From NCBI RefSeq assembly GCF_042650565.1, contig NZ_JBHSBH010000012.1:186001-250000 (forward strand): a DNA stretch of 64,000 bases, given 5' to 3'. Under the pieces are notes generated by a model, which was not told the DNA's origin, made no database searches, and saw only the letters and a list, made by a program, of their open reading frames with translations. Positions 41,672 to 48,798 of this stretch are shown in pieces. This DNA comes from Nocardiopsis_B sediminis (GTDB lineage Bacteria; Actinomycetota; Actinomycetes; Streptosporangiales; Streptosporangiaceae). Made by a program: the position numbers and the translations under genes. Each line of letters starts with the position of its first letter. Position 1 is the first letter of the stretch.

Positions 41672-42613
41672 GTGCCGCTGACGACCCCCGCCCTGGCCTA
41701 CTTCCGCGAGGTCGCCCACACGGGGTCGATCACCGAGGCGGCCGCCGCCCACCACATCGCCCCCTCGGCCATCAGCCGGCAGATCGCGAAGCTGGAGGCG
41801 GAGATCGGCGTCGCCCTCTTCGAGCGCCATACCCGCGGCATGACGCTCACCGAGGCCGGGCACCGGCTGCTCGTGCACGTCCGGCGCAATGAGATGGAGA
41901 CCGCGGTGCTGCTCGCCGAGATGCGCGGCATCGACACAACGGAGCCGCGCACCATCACCGTGGCGTGCACCGAGGGGTTCGCCTACCGCGTGGTCCCCCA
42001 CGCCATGGCCAAGCTGCGCCGGACCCACGGCACGATCGGCTTCCGGCTGGACGTGGTGGGCCGCGAGGAGGCGACCCGCCGCGTGGCCGAGGGATCGGCC
42101 GACATCGCCGCCACCTATGCGATCGGCGACCAGAGCCGGGTCCGTGTCGAGTACTCGGCCGTCATGCCGGTCTACGCGCTGGTGCCGCCCGGCCACCCGC
42201 TGGCGGGACGGCCGCAGGTCGGCCTCGCCGAACTCTGCGCGTACCCGCTCGCGCTCTCGGCCGAGGGGGCGAGCCAGCGGGAGCTGTTCGACGCCGCCGC
42301 GCGGATCGAGCGGCTGGACTTCCACACCGTTCTCGAATGCGACCGGGCCGCGGCGGTCTACGAGTTCGCCAGGTCCGGCGGCGGGGTGGCGATCAGCAGC
42401 GAGCTCGGCGCCCGCAACCGGCCGGTCGAGGGCGTCGTGCACGTCCGGCTGGACCACCCCATCTTCGAGCAGCGCCACGCCCAGATCCAGACCATGACCG
42501 GCCGCCGCCACGACCCGCTGATCCCCGACTTCGTCAACGTCCTGATCGCGGAGCTGCCGTCGGCGGACGGCCCCGCCGCGACCCCCTCCCGGCGACAGGA
42601 GCACCGGCCGTGA
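41672..42613 (+). CDS. LysR-family regulator of the kynurenine locus
   Basis: A 313-residue regulator with an N-terminal winged helix (PALAYFREVAHTGSITEAAAAHHIAPSAISRQIAKLEAEIGVALFERHTRGMTLTEAG) and a periplasmic-binding-type effector domain. The GTG start at 41672 follows a GGGGGGCGG stretch. It is divergent from the M20-MFS-kynA-kynU operon and overlaps kynB by GTGA, so it is produced with kynB. Control of both operons from the T-N11-A box, with tryptophan, kynurenine or anthranilate as co-inducer, is the natural hypothesis. Confidence 0.94.
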   Translation: MPLTTPALAYFREVAHTGSITEAAAAHHIAPSAISRQIAKLEAEIGVALFERHTRGMTLTEAGHRLLVHVRRNEMETAVLLAEMRGIDTTEPRTITVACTEGFAYRVVPHAMAKLRRTHGTIGFRLDVVGREEATRRVAEGSADIAATYAIGDQSRVRVEYSAVMPVYALVPPGHPLAGRPQVGLAELCAYPLALSAEGASQRELFDAAARIERLDFHTVLECDRAAAVYEFARSGGGVAISSELGARNRPVEGVVHVRLDHPIFEQRHAQIQTMTGRRHDPLIPDFVNVLIAELPSADGPAATPSRRQEHRP

Positions 42614-43878
42614 ACCCCGACCCCACTCCCGCCCCCGCCCCTCGGCGCGGCGACGGGCCGCTCGTCGTCATAGCGCCGGACGCGCTCGCCCACCCGCAGG
42701 CCGCGCGGGAGATCACCGAGCGCGCCCTGCGCGCCCGCGGCCTCGCGGGGGAGCAGGCCTTCCCCGCTTCGGCGGAGGAGATGCACCGCCTCGTCCGGTC
42801 GGCCGGTGCCGGCGGCGAAACCGAGGTGATCGCGGTCCCCGGCCCCGAGGGCGCGCCGCCGCAGTGGGGCGCCGATGTGATCCGGGTCGACTTCGGGCCG
42901 TGCCCGCCCGACCCGTCCCCCGAGGTCGCGGTGCACATCCGCGGCCGCGGGCCCGACGGCCTGCGCTTCGCCGTCGACAGCTGGTACCACCGCCGCTTCC
43001 ACCCCGCTGCGGTCCACGCCTACGGCGGCCACCCCGACCAGCGCGCGGAGCTGCGCGTCCCGGCCGGCGACGGGCCGTTCCCCGTCGCAGTGCTGATCCA
43101 CGGCGGGTACTGGCGGTCGCGGTGGGGCGCCGACCTGATGGACGCCGCGGCGACCGACCTCACGGCCCGGGGCCACGCCACCTGGAACATCGAGTACCGC
43201 CGCCCCGATGAGCACGGGTGGACCGCCACGACGTCCGATGTGGCCGCCGCGCTGTCCGCGGTCGCCTCGGTCCCGGGGGCGCACCGGCTCGACCTCGATC
43301 GGGTCGTCGTCCTCGGCCACTCGGCCGGCGGCCAGCTCGCCCTGCGGGCGGCGGCGGATGCGGCGGGCGACACCGTCGCGGGGTCGGAGGCCGCCGGGGC
43401 GTCCCGCGCCGCCGGGGACGCGGCGCCCGCCGTCGGTACCACCGGGGCCACCGCGGCCGGTGCCCCCGTCGGTTCGCCGCACCGGGGAGCACGGGCGCGG
43501 GCCCGGGTCCGCCCGGCGCTGGCCGTCTCGCTCGCCGGCGTCCTCGACCTGCCGCTGGGCGACCGGCGGTGGCTCAGCGAGGGCGCGGTGTCGAGCGCCA
43601 TCGGCGGCCGCCACGACGAACTCCCCGAGGTCTACGCCGCCTCGTCGCCCACCCACCGCCTACCGCTCGGCGTCCCGCAGCTCGTGGTCTGCTGCACCGG
43701 CGACGACCCCACCCTCCTGGAGATCAGCCGCGCCCACGCGGCACGCGCGTCCGCCACGACCGACCGGGTGGACGTCGTCGAGGCGCCCGGAGACCACTTC
43801 GACGTGATCGACCCGGCAAGCCCCGTCTGGCACCGGATCTGCGCGGCCATCGCGCCGCCTTCCGCCTCCGGCGGCTGA
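42610..43878 (+). CDS. kynB: Kynurenine formamidase-type alpha/beta hydrolase with N-terminal AroQ-like domain
   Basis: A 422-residue protein. The C-terminal ~285 residues are an alpha/beta hydrolase with VLIHGGYWRSRWGADL (the HGGYW oxyanion motif of arylformamidases), nucleophile Ser in VVLGHSAGGQLALR, Asp near CCTGDDPTLLEI and His in APGDHFDVIDP. An Ala/Gly insertion (~260-300) interrupts it. The first ~135 residues (LVVIAPDALAHPQAAREITERALRARGL..., PEVAVHIRGRGPDG) resemble a degenerate type II dehydroquinase-like fold, an unusual fusion. The GTG overlaps the LysR stop. Hydrolysis of N-formylkynurenine between kynA and kynU is strongly suggested by context. Confidence 0.85.
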   Translation: MNPDPTPAPAPRRGDGPLVVIAPDALAHPQAAREITERALRARGLAGEQAFPASAEEMHRLVRSAGAGGETEVIAVPGPEGAPPQWGADVIRVDFGPCPPDPSPEVAVHIRGRGPDGLRFAVDSWYHRRFHPAAVHAYGGHPDQRAELRVPAGDGPFPVAVLIHGGYWRSRWGADLMDAAATDLTARGHATWNIEYRRPDEHGWTATTSDVAAALSAVASVPGAHRLDLDRVVVLGHSAGGQLALRAAADAAGDTVAGSEAAGASRAAGDAAPAVGTTGATAAGAPVGSPHRGARARARVRPALAVSLAGVLDLPLGDRRWLSEGAVSSAIGGRHDELPEVYAASSPTHRLPLGVPQLVVCCTGDDPTLLEISRAHAARASATTDRVDVVEAPGDHFDVIDPASPVWHRICAAIAPPSASGG

Positions 43879-43888
43879 CGCGTGCCAA

Positions 43889-43960
43889 GGCCCGGCGCGG
43901 CGGGGTGCCGGACACGGCAGTGGGGCACGAGGGTGGCAAGGACGTCCGTCGCGCCGGGCC
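43889..43960. terminator. Inverted repeat between convergent kynB and zeta-toxin genes
   Basis: GGCCCGGCGCG (43889-43899) and CGCGCCGGGCC (43950-43960) are exact complements with a 50-base interior; a second small stem ACCCGCGG/CCGCGGGT lies just beyond (~43979-44002). Probably bidirectional termination. Confidence 0.55.
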
Positions 43961-44015
43961 CTCCGCAGACCGACGGACCCGCGGACCCGAGGGGCCGCGG
44001 GTGCCGGACACGGCA
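43903..44015. repeat. 17-bp direct repeat in the kynB-zeta gap
   Basis: GGGTGCCGGACACGGCA is found at 43903-43919 and 43999-44015, 96 bp apart. It is not coding. It may be a remnant of a duplication of the terminator segment. Confidence 0.6.
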
Positions 44016-44065
44016 ACGGGGGGCGCGGGCAGGCAAGGGGCCCGGCGTGCGGCCGGGCCGGTCGG

Positions 44066-45448
44066 TCAGGCGGTGGGCCGTCGCCCCGGCTGCCCGCGCC
44101 GCATGAGCTGCCGGCGCCGGTCCTGCCGGTCCTGCCGGGCCGCCGCCGTGCGGTCGGCCGCCGGCCGGGAGCCCGCCGCGGAGACGGGCCGCGGAAAATC
44201 GGTGCGGGCGAAGGACCGGACGGTCTGGGCGGCCGTGCGCAGGTGGGCGGTGGCCTCCCGGCGAACGGACTCTTCGACCCGGGCCTGCTCGGGGGTGATC
44301 TGGGTGCGGCGTAGCCGCTCGCGGACGATGTAGGGCATCGCGGCGGCGCGCAGCGCGGGGTCGAGGGACGGGTCGTCCGCCAAGCCGGCCAGGGCCTCAT
44401 CGCCGCGGAGGAAAAGCGCCGGGGCGGCCGGCAGCAGCCGGGCCGGGACCCCGGCCTCGCTCGCCTCAAGGACGTAGCCGGCGACCCGCTGTGCAGCGCG
44501 GTGGTGCCGCAGGGCGCGCGCCTCGTGCTCCCCGCCGTAGGCGCGGCGCGCGAGGGCGTCGGCGTCCCGGTGCAGGAGGGCGAACCGCGGCCGGGTCGTG
44601 GCGGTGAGTCGGCCGCGGTCGACGGCCAGGGCGGTGTTCGTCCAGTACCGGTTCAGCCAGTCGCGCGCCTCCTGCGGGGTGGGCTCCCGGCCGGCGGCCG
44701 CCTGATAGGCGGCGACGGCCCCAGGGCCGCCGGGCCAGGCGCCGTCGGGGCCGCGTGCCGCGCTGTAGGGGAAGCGCGTGCGGTCGGAGATGTCGATGCG
44801 GCCGACGTTCGGGCGCTTCTCGAGTTCCGCGAGCGTCTTGGGGACCTCGGGGATGCACTTCTCGTGCGAGTCGTGCTGGGTCCACCGGGCGTCGGCCTGA
44901 CCGGGCAGCAGGAAGCGGGTCGTGGCGTCGAGGCGGCTCTGCCAGTGGGGGACCGCCATGATGCCGAGGTGCACCGCGCGGCCGTGCGCCGCGGCCTTGT
45001 CGACGACCGCGAGCGGGTAGCCGGTGCGCAGGGAGTTCTCCACGACCAGGCCGTAGCCGTGCTCCAGCGCGTGGTCGACGGCCATCCTGAGCAGGGCGCC
45101 CGCCACCTCCTCGGTGACGTAGGGCATGGCCAGCGGGTCCTTCGCGATCCACTCCTTGGCCTGCGGGTGCTCCTGGAACTGGCGGAACCAGTCGCGGTCC
45201 AGGACCACGAAGTCGCAGGGGTAGCGCTCCCGGAGCTTGCCGAACAGCGTGCTCTTGCCCGATCCGGGTACGCCGCCCAGCAACAGCACCGGGGCGTCGG
45301 CGTCGGGCCGCTTGCCCCCGAACAGCAGGGGGACCACCTTCTCGGCGAAGATGCGCCGCAGCTCGTCGTCGGGGAGGGCGAAGTCGAGGGGGTCCAGGTC
45401 GTCGAGGGAACCGGCGGTCGTGCCTGCGGGGGCCATGGTCACGGTCAC
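44066..45448 (-). CDS. Zeta-toxin-like ATP-binding kinase
   Basis: A 460-residue protein. Walker A is LLLGGVPGSGKSTLFGKL (K65), followed by VVLDRDWFRQFQ, the place of the catalytic Asp in zeta/PezT toxins, and YGLVVENSLRTGYPLAV. Zeta enzymes phosphorylate UDP-GlcNAc-type sugars, blocking wall synthesis (family knowledge). The C-terminal ~200 residues are Arg/Ala-rich helices not found in PezT, ending in RQDRQDRRRQLMRRGQPGRRP. The GTG start overlaps the stop of the small upstream gene (GTGA), typical of antitoxin-toxin coupling. Larger actinobacterial zeta-like proteins are common; toxicity is not proven. Confidence 0.85.
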   Translation of the reverse strand: MTVTMAPAGTTAGSLDDLDPLDFALPDDELRRIFAEKVVPLLFGGKRPDADAPVLLLGGVPGSGKSTLFGKLRERYPCDFVVLDRDWFRQFQEHPQAKEWIAKDPLAMPYVTEEVAGALLRMAVDHALEHGYGLVVENSLRTGYPLAVVDKAAAHGRAVHLGIMAVPHWQSRLDATTRFLLPGQADARWTQHDSHEKCIPEVPKTLAELEKRPNVGRIDISDRTRFPYSAARGPDGAWPGGPGAVAAYQAAAGREPTPQEARDWLNRYWTNTALAVDRGRLTATTRPRFALLHRDADALARRAYGGEHEARALRHHRAAQRVAGYVLEASEAGVPARLLPAAPALFLRGDEALAGLADDPSLDPALRAAAMPYIVRERLRRTQITPEQARVEESVRREATAHLRTAAQTVRSFARTDFPRPVSAAGSRPAADRTAAARQDRQDRRRQLMRRGQPGRRPTA

Positions 45449-45756
45449 CGCTCCCGAAGTTCGGCGAGCTCGGCACGCCAGCGCTCGATGTGGCCGAGCA
45501 GCGCGGCCCGGTCGTCGGCCGGCACGGTGGTGCGCCGGTCATGGACCCGGGCGGACAGCGCGCGCCACCGCTCCTGATCGGGGCCGCCGGCCGCGCCCAG
45601 CGCCAGGCGGGCGTACTCGCCGATCAGCAGGCCGGCGGTGTCGCGGAAGACGTCGTGGACGACGCTGTCCGCCACCCCGGCGTAGGGGTCGCCGGGGTCC
45701 GGCAACCCGAACGCCGACAGCGGCGGCTCGTCGTACGCGGTCGGTTCGCCGGGCAT
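45445..45756 (-). CDS. Small protein coupled to the zeta-like toxin, putative antitoxin
   Basis: A 103-residue acidic protein. Met at 45756 is preferred, since GAGAGGGG stands eight bases before it. It begins MPGEPTAYDEPPLSAFGLPDPG and continues helical: DSVVHDVFRDTAGLLIGEYARLALG, then RAALLGHIERWRAELAELRER. It does not resemble the epsilon antitoxin in sequence, but its size, acidity, helical content and GTGA overlap with the zeta-like gene make an antitoxin the best guess (inference from context). Confidence 0.7.
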   Translation of the reverse strand: MPGEPTAYDEPPLSAFGLPDPGDPYAGVADSVVHDVFRDTAGLLIGEYARLALGAAGGPDQERWRALSARVHDRRTTVPADDRAALLGHIERWRAELAELRER

Positions 45757-45928
45757 GGGGCGGACCCCTCTCGACATAGGGGCGGCGGCGTAACGGGATC
45801 GTCCGAACGGGCACCGCCGAAACGGCTCGGACGAACCGTACCGGCCCCCGCCCCCATCCGCACCCGCGCGTATCGCGGAGGCCGCGGAAGCGGCCGGGCG
45901 GCCCTGGGCCGCGGTCGGCGGTGCGGCG

Positions 45929-46213
45929 TCACCACCGCGCCCGTGCCGCGGTGACGGTCGCGTTGCGCTTGCCGATCAGGAACCAGCACAGGGCGCCGAG
46001 GAACGGGGCGCAGATGATGAAGATGGCCCACACCAGCTTCATCCCGAACTCCAGCTCGGAGAACAGGGCGCTCAGGAAGGCGGCGACGATGAACACGACG
46101 TAGGCGACGAAGCAGAGGCCGATCAGAGCGATCAGGGCCAGGCCTGCAACGTGGGGGTCGAAGAGTTCGGCGGGGATAAGGCCGTCGAGGGCGAGCATCG
46201 TGTGAGGTCCCAT
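45929..46213 (-). CDS. PLDc_N-type small membrane protein
   Basis: A 94-residue protein with two or three hydrophobic helices (VAGLALIALIGLCFVAYVVFIVAAFLSALF and MKLVWAIFIICAPFLGALCWFLIGKR). The WAIFII-G-CWFLIGKR pattern is that of the phospholipase-D-nuclease N-terminal (PLDc_N) small domain, usually an anchor; here it stands alone, as in many actinobacteria. The start may be Met1 (46213) or Met6 (46198). Function unknown. Confidence 0.78.
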   Translation of the reverse strand: MGPHTMLALDGLIPAELFDPHVAGLALIALIGLCFVAYVVFIVAAFLSALFSELEFGMKLVWAIFIICAPFLGALCWFLIGKRNATVTAARARW

Positions 46214-46593
46214 CTGTTCGGGTTCGGCGTTGCTCCAACGCTAGGGAACCGACCCCGCACCGCGCGTCGCCCGGCGGAACCAGTTCCCATTACGACGGAA
46301 GTCGGTGGTGCGCCTCCGGCCGCCGCCCATCGTCGGTCCGGGCGGCGTCCGCGTTGTCGGCGATCGGAGGCCGGAGGCTGGTTCGCGTCCAGGTCGGCAG
46401 GTGGCGCCGACGGCGCCCGGTGGCCCGTGAACCACCGGTGGGGATGTGGCCGGCATAGGGGAGATCAATAGGCGCCGGTGGTAACCGCGGGCTAACCGTG
46501 GGTCTGGCTGTATTGGTCCCGGTCGCAGCGACGTGCTGTGGCCGCCCCGGCGGAGCGGCCGCCGGGGCGAGCCCTTGAGGAAGGGAACCCTCC
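46214..46593. other. Intergenic region before the first PGE-rich peptide
   Basis: 380 bp between divergent genes. The second half (from 46440) is a leader duplicated upstream of the next peptide gene and listed separately. The first part shows nothing recognisable. Confidence 0.6.
46440..46573 (+). promoter_or_regulatory. Conserved leader, copy A
   Basis: Shares with 47089-47206 the blocks GGGGATGTGG, CGGCATA, GGAGATC, TCTGGCTGTATTGGTCCCGG and a hairpin (GGCGG-AGCGG-CCGCC, 11-bp stem here). It also contains GTAACC-GCGGG-CTAACC (46481-46497), close to the MtrA-type direct repeat GTNACC-N5-GTNACC known from actinobacteria. Promoter plus structured 5' leader is likely. Confidence 0.6.
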
Positions 46594-46950
46594 ATGTCAC
46601 GGTTCATGCGCAGAGTCGCCACGGTCGTCATCGGCGCGGGCATCATGTTCGGTGCGGGCAGCGCCGCGGCGTTCGCCGACACCGTGGAGGTGCCGGAGAC
46701 CCCGCCGGGTGTTCCGGGCGGCGTGCCCGACGTTCCGGCCGAGCCCGGCGTGCCCTCGAAGCCTCGGCCCGTGGAGCCGATCGAGCCCGGCGAGCCCTGG
46801 GAGCCGGTCGAGCCCGGTGAGCCCTGGGAGCCGGTCGAGCCCGGTGAGCCCTGGGAGCCGGTCGAGCCGGGTGAGCCCTGGGAGCCGGTCGAGCCGGATG
46901 AGCCCGGCGAGCCCGTTGAGCCCGGCCAGCCCGTCGAACCCATCGAGTAG
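46594..46950 (+). CDS. Secreted Pro-Gly-Glu repeat peptide A
   Basis: A 118-residue product with a signal peptide (MSRFMRRVATVVIGAGIMFGAGSAAAFA). The mature ~88 residues are acidic and consist mainly of PGEPWEPVE units, four in perfect tandem, flanked by weaker PGVP and PGQPVEP units. GAGGAAGGGA precedes the ATG. Its paralogue at 47228 has a nearly identical signal peptide and a duplicated leader. The Trp in each repeat could mediate wall or polysaccharide contacts; the function is unknown. A long antisense frame reading as a collagen-like protein is an artefact of these repeats. Confidence 0.75.
   Translation: MSRFMRRVATVVIGAGIMFGAGSAAAFADTVEVPETPPGVPGGVPDVPAEPGVPSKPRPVEPIEPGEPWEPVEPGEPWEPVEPGEPWEPVEPGEPWEPVEPDEPGEPVEPGQPVEPIE
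46792..46899 (+). repeat. Four 27-bp tandem repeats coding PGEPWEPVE
   Basis: Units begin at 46792, 46819, 46846 and 46873 with only one or two base changes between them. Near identity at DNA level suggests recent expansion and possible length variation between strains. Confidence 0.85.
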
Positions 46951-47088
46951 CGCGGTTCGGCAACCTCCGCGGTTGCCTTGAGGACCTGCCGCCCGCCTAT
47001 GGCCCGCGGAGCCGGGACCGCCCCGGCCCGCGGGCCCACGGTCCATCGGACGTCGGTCCGATGAGTGAGAGAGTGCCGTTTCGACCTT

Positions 47089-47206
47089 GGGGATGTGGTC
47101 GGCATATGGAGATCGCGAGACGCCGGCGATAACCGCGATCTGGCTGTATTGGTCCCGGCCGCAGCCCGCTGCTGTGGCCCCCGGCGGAGCGACCGCCGGG
47201 CGAGCC
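47089..47206 (+). promoter_or_regulatory. Conserved leader, copy B
   Basis: Matches copy A block by block (GGGGATGTGG, CGGCATA, GGAGATC, CTGGCTGTATTGGTCCCGG) and keeps the hairpin around the AGCGA loop with a changed stem. Only the first MtrA-like half-site (ATAACC) survives here. Confidence 0.6.
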
Positions 47207-47227
47207 ACCCCAGAGAAGGAGCCCCCC

Positions 47228-47605
47228 ATGTCACGGTCTATGCGCAGGGTCGCCACGGTCGTTCTCGGCCTGGGCATCATGTTCGGCGCGGGCAGCGCCG
47301 CCGCGTTCGCCACCACCGAGGACGTGCCGGACTGCCCGCCCGGCATCCCGTCCGGCGAGCCCGGCGTCCCGGCGATTCCGGACGGCGAGCCCGGCGTCCC
47401 GGTCGACGGGCCGACCGAGCCCATCGGCCCCGGCGAGCCCGCGCCCGGCGACCCCATCGAGCCCGCTCCCGGTGGGCCCGGCGTGCCCGTCGAGCCGGGA
47501 GAGCCCGGCGACGAGCCCGCGCCCGGCGTGCCCACCCTGCCGGAGCTTCCGGAGAACTCGGACGACTGCGAGGCACCGGCACCCACCGAGCCGGCCGACG
47601 AGTAG
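47228..47605 (+). CDS. Secreted Pro-Gly-Glu-rich peptide B
   Basis: A 125-residue paralogue of the peptide at 46594: signal peptide MSRSMRRVATVVLGLGIMFGAGSAAAFA differs in five or six positions. The mature part (~97 residues) is PGEP/PGVP-rich but without exact tandem repeats, and has two Cys (DVPDCPPG and SDDCEAP) at either end that could close a loop or link molecules. AGAAGGAG precedes the ATG. Tandem duplication including the leader is evident. Confidence 0.75.
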   Translation: MSRSMRRVATVVLGLGIMFGAGSAAAFATTEDVPDCPPGIPSGEPGVPAIPDGEPGVPVDGPTEPIGPGEPAPGDPIEPAPGGPGVPVEPGEPGDEPAPGVPTLPELPENSDDCEAPAPTEPADE

Positions 47606-47681
47606 AACGGGACGGACCGGCACGGCAACACGGCATGATCCTTGGTGCGATTGCCGGCGCTACTGCCATCGGACCAAGGAA

Positions 47682-47712
47682 AAGGGGTCTCGCGCGCTGC
47701 GCGAGACCCCTT
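47682..47712. terminator. Perfect hairpin terminator between peptide B and tRNA-Ser
   Basis: AAGGGGTCTCGCGC (47682-47695) pairs exactly with GCGCGAGACCCCTT (47699-47712) over a GCT loop. It serves the tRNA on the minus strand and peptide B on the plus strand. Confidence 0.9.
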
Positions 47713-47720
47713 CTGAGCTG

Positions 47721-47809
47721 CGGAGGATCGGGGATTTGAACCCCGGATCGAGTTGCCCCGAAACCGCATTAGCAGTGCGGCGCCATAGACCGGACTAGGC
47801 GAATCCTCC
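47721..47809 (-). tRNA. tRNA-Ser(GCU)
   Basis: On the minus strand an 89-nt type II tRNA: acceptor GGAGGAT/ATCCTCC with discriminator G, D-arm from TCGCCTAGTCCGGTCTATGG, anticodon stem-loop CCGCACTGCTAATGCGG with anticodon GCT, a long variable arm (GGGGCAACTC) and T-loop GGTTCAAATCC. The long variable arm and anticodon both give serine. CCA is not encoded. Confidence 0.97.
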
Positions 47810-47861
47810 TGGCTGGATAAGAGTACCCAGCCCAGGGGGGCGCGTGCAAAACGAAGGAGGG

Positions 47862-48380
47862 TCAGGAGGTGGTGCGCTCGATGGTGAGGTCGGCGTCGAG
47901 GCGGAGCTTGGCGACTGCGCGGGAGAGGGTGCTCTTGACCGTGCCGATCGTGACGCCCATGCGGTCGGCGATCTGGGCCTCGGTCAGGTCCTCGTAGTAG
48001 CGCAGCAGGACGGTGGTGCGCTGGCGCTCGGGGAGGCGGTCGACGGCGCGGTGGACGACGTCGGCGAGGTCGCTCTTCCAGGTGGGGTCGTCCACCCGCT
48101 GCTCGGGGATGTCGTCGGTGGGGTGGACGGTGAGACGCTGCCGGCGCCACTCGGAGATCTGGGTGTTGACCATCGCGCGCCGCACGTAGCCGTCGCGGGC
48201 CTTGGGGTTGGCGATGCGGTCCCAGGCGAAGAACGTCTTGATCAGGGCGGCCTGGAGCAGGTCTTCGGCGTCGGAGCGGTTGCCGGTGATGCCCTGTGCC
48301 ATCCGCAGGAGCGCAGGTCCGCGCGCGGCGACGTAGGTCGAGAACTCCTCGTGCCGGGGCCCTCCGATTGTGTCCGCCAC
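47862..48380 (-). CDS. SigE-family ECF RNA polymerase sigma factor
   Basis: A 172-residue sigma factor. Region 2 (FSTYVAARGPALLRMAQGITGNRSDAEDLLQAALIKTFFAW) and region 4 (DRLPERQRTTVLLRYYEDLTEAQIADRMGVTIGTVKSTLSRAVAKLR) are both clear, with the short linker of the actinobacterial SigE-type (about 170 residues). GTG 48380 is chosen because it gives the family length; GGTGAT lies close upstream. No anti-sigma gene is adjacent, as is usual for this subgroup. It is divergent from the MauA-like/MauE pair, 418 bp away; a regulatory link is possible but unproven. Confidence 0.93.
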   Translation of the reverse strand: MADTIGGPRHEEFSTYVAARGPALLRMAQGITGNRSDAEDLLQAALIKTFFAWDRIANPKARDGYVRRAMVNTQISEWRRQRLTVHPTDDIPEQRVDDPTWKSDLADVVHRAVDRLPERQRTTVLLRYYEDLTEAQIADRMGVTIGTVKSTLSRAVAKLRLDADLTIERTTS

Positions 48381-48798
48381 ATGATCACCGACCCGGATGC
48401 GTCCGCGCGGCGGCGCGGACTGCGGAACGTGCCCTCGATCACAGCCGTATCTGGCTTCACTGTTGCACGCGGGGCGTAATCGTGAGGCCTGCCGCTGGCC
48501 ACGGTCCGACAAACCAGGCGATCGTCCGGAATCAGAACATCAGTGGCAACAGGTGATGTGGGGGGACGCTCGGGGTGGTCGGGGCATTTCGCACGTGTGC
48601 ATCGCCGGGCGTTTCGTCCGTTGTTTTCGGTCGGCATGTTTCCCGGTGCGCCTCCGGCCGCATCCCGCGGGCGGCCGTCGGCAGCGGGTCCGCCGCCGCG
48701 TCCGCGGACCGGATTCCCCGTCGCGCGGCGTGTGACGAGCGAGCAGGCCCCGGCGGCGTGAGAATGGATGATGGGGACACAGGGGCGGAGGTTGTGTG
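48381..48798. other. Divergent intergenic region, sigma factor to MauA-like gene
   Basis: 418 bp with no credible gene. No promoter matching a clear consensus or operator was recognised; the last bases contain GGAGG for the MauA-like gene. Confidence 0.5.

Noticed and set aside
39830..42613. 927-codon frame across the M20 and LysR region
   Set aside because: Only its last 313 codons are the real LysR protein; the rest is antisense to the M20 gene.
46440..47206. c-di-AMP (ydaO-type) riboswitch in the duplicated leaders
   Set aside because: Cell-wall-type secreted products made it worth checking, but the conserved core sequences of that riboswitch as I remember them are not present.
46290..47234. 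Antisense open frame encoding a collagen-like GSTGSQGSPGS repeat protein
   Set aside because: It is the reverse reading of the PGEPWEPVE repeats and the intergenic leader; no ribosome site, and the plus-strand genes have signal peptides and SD sequences.
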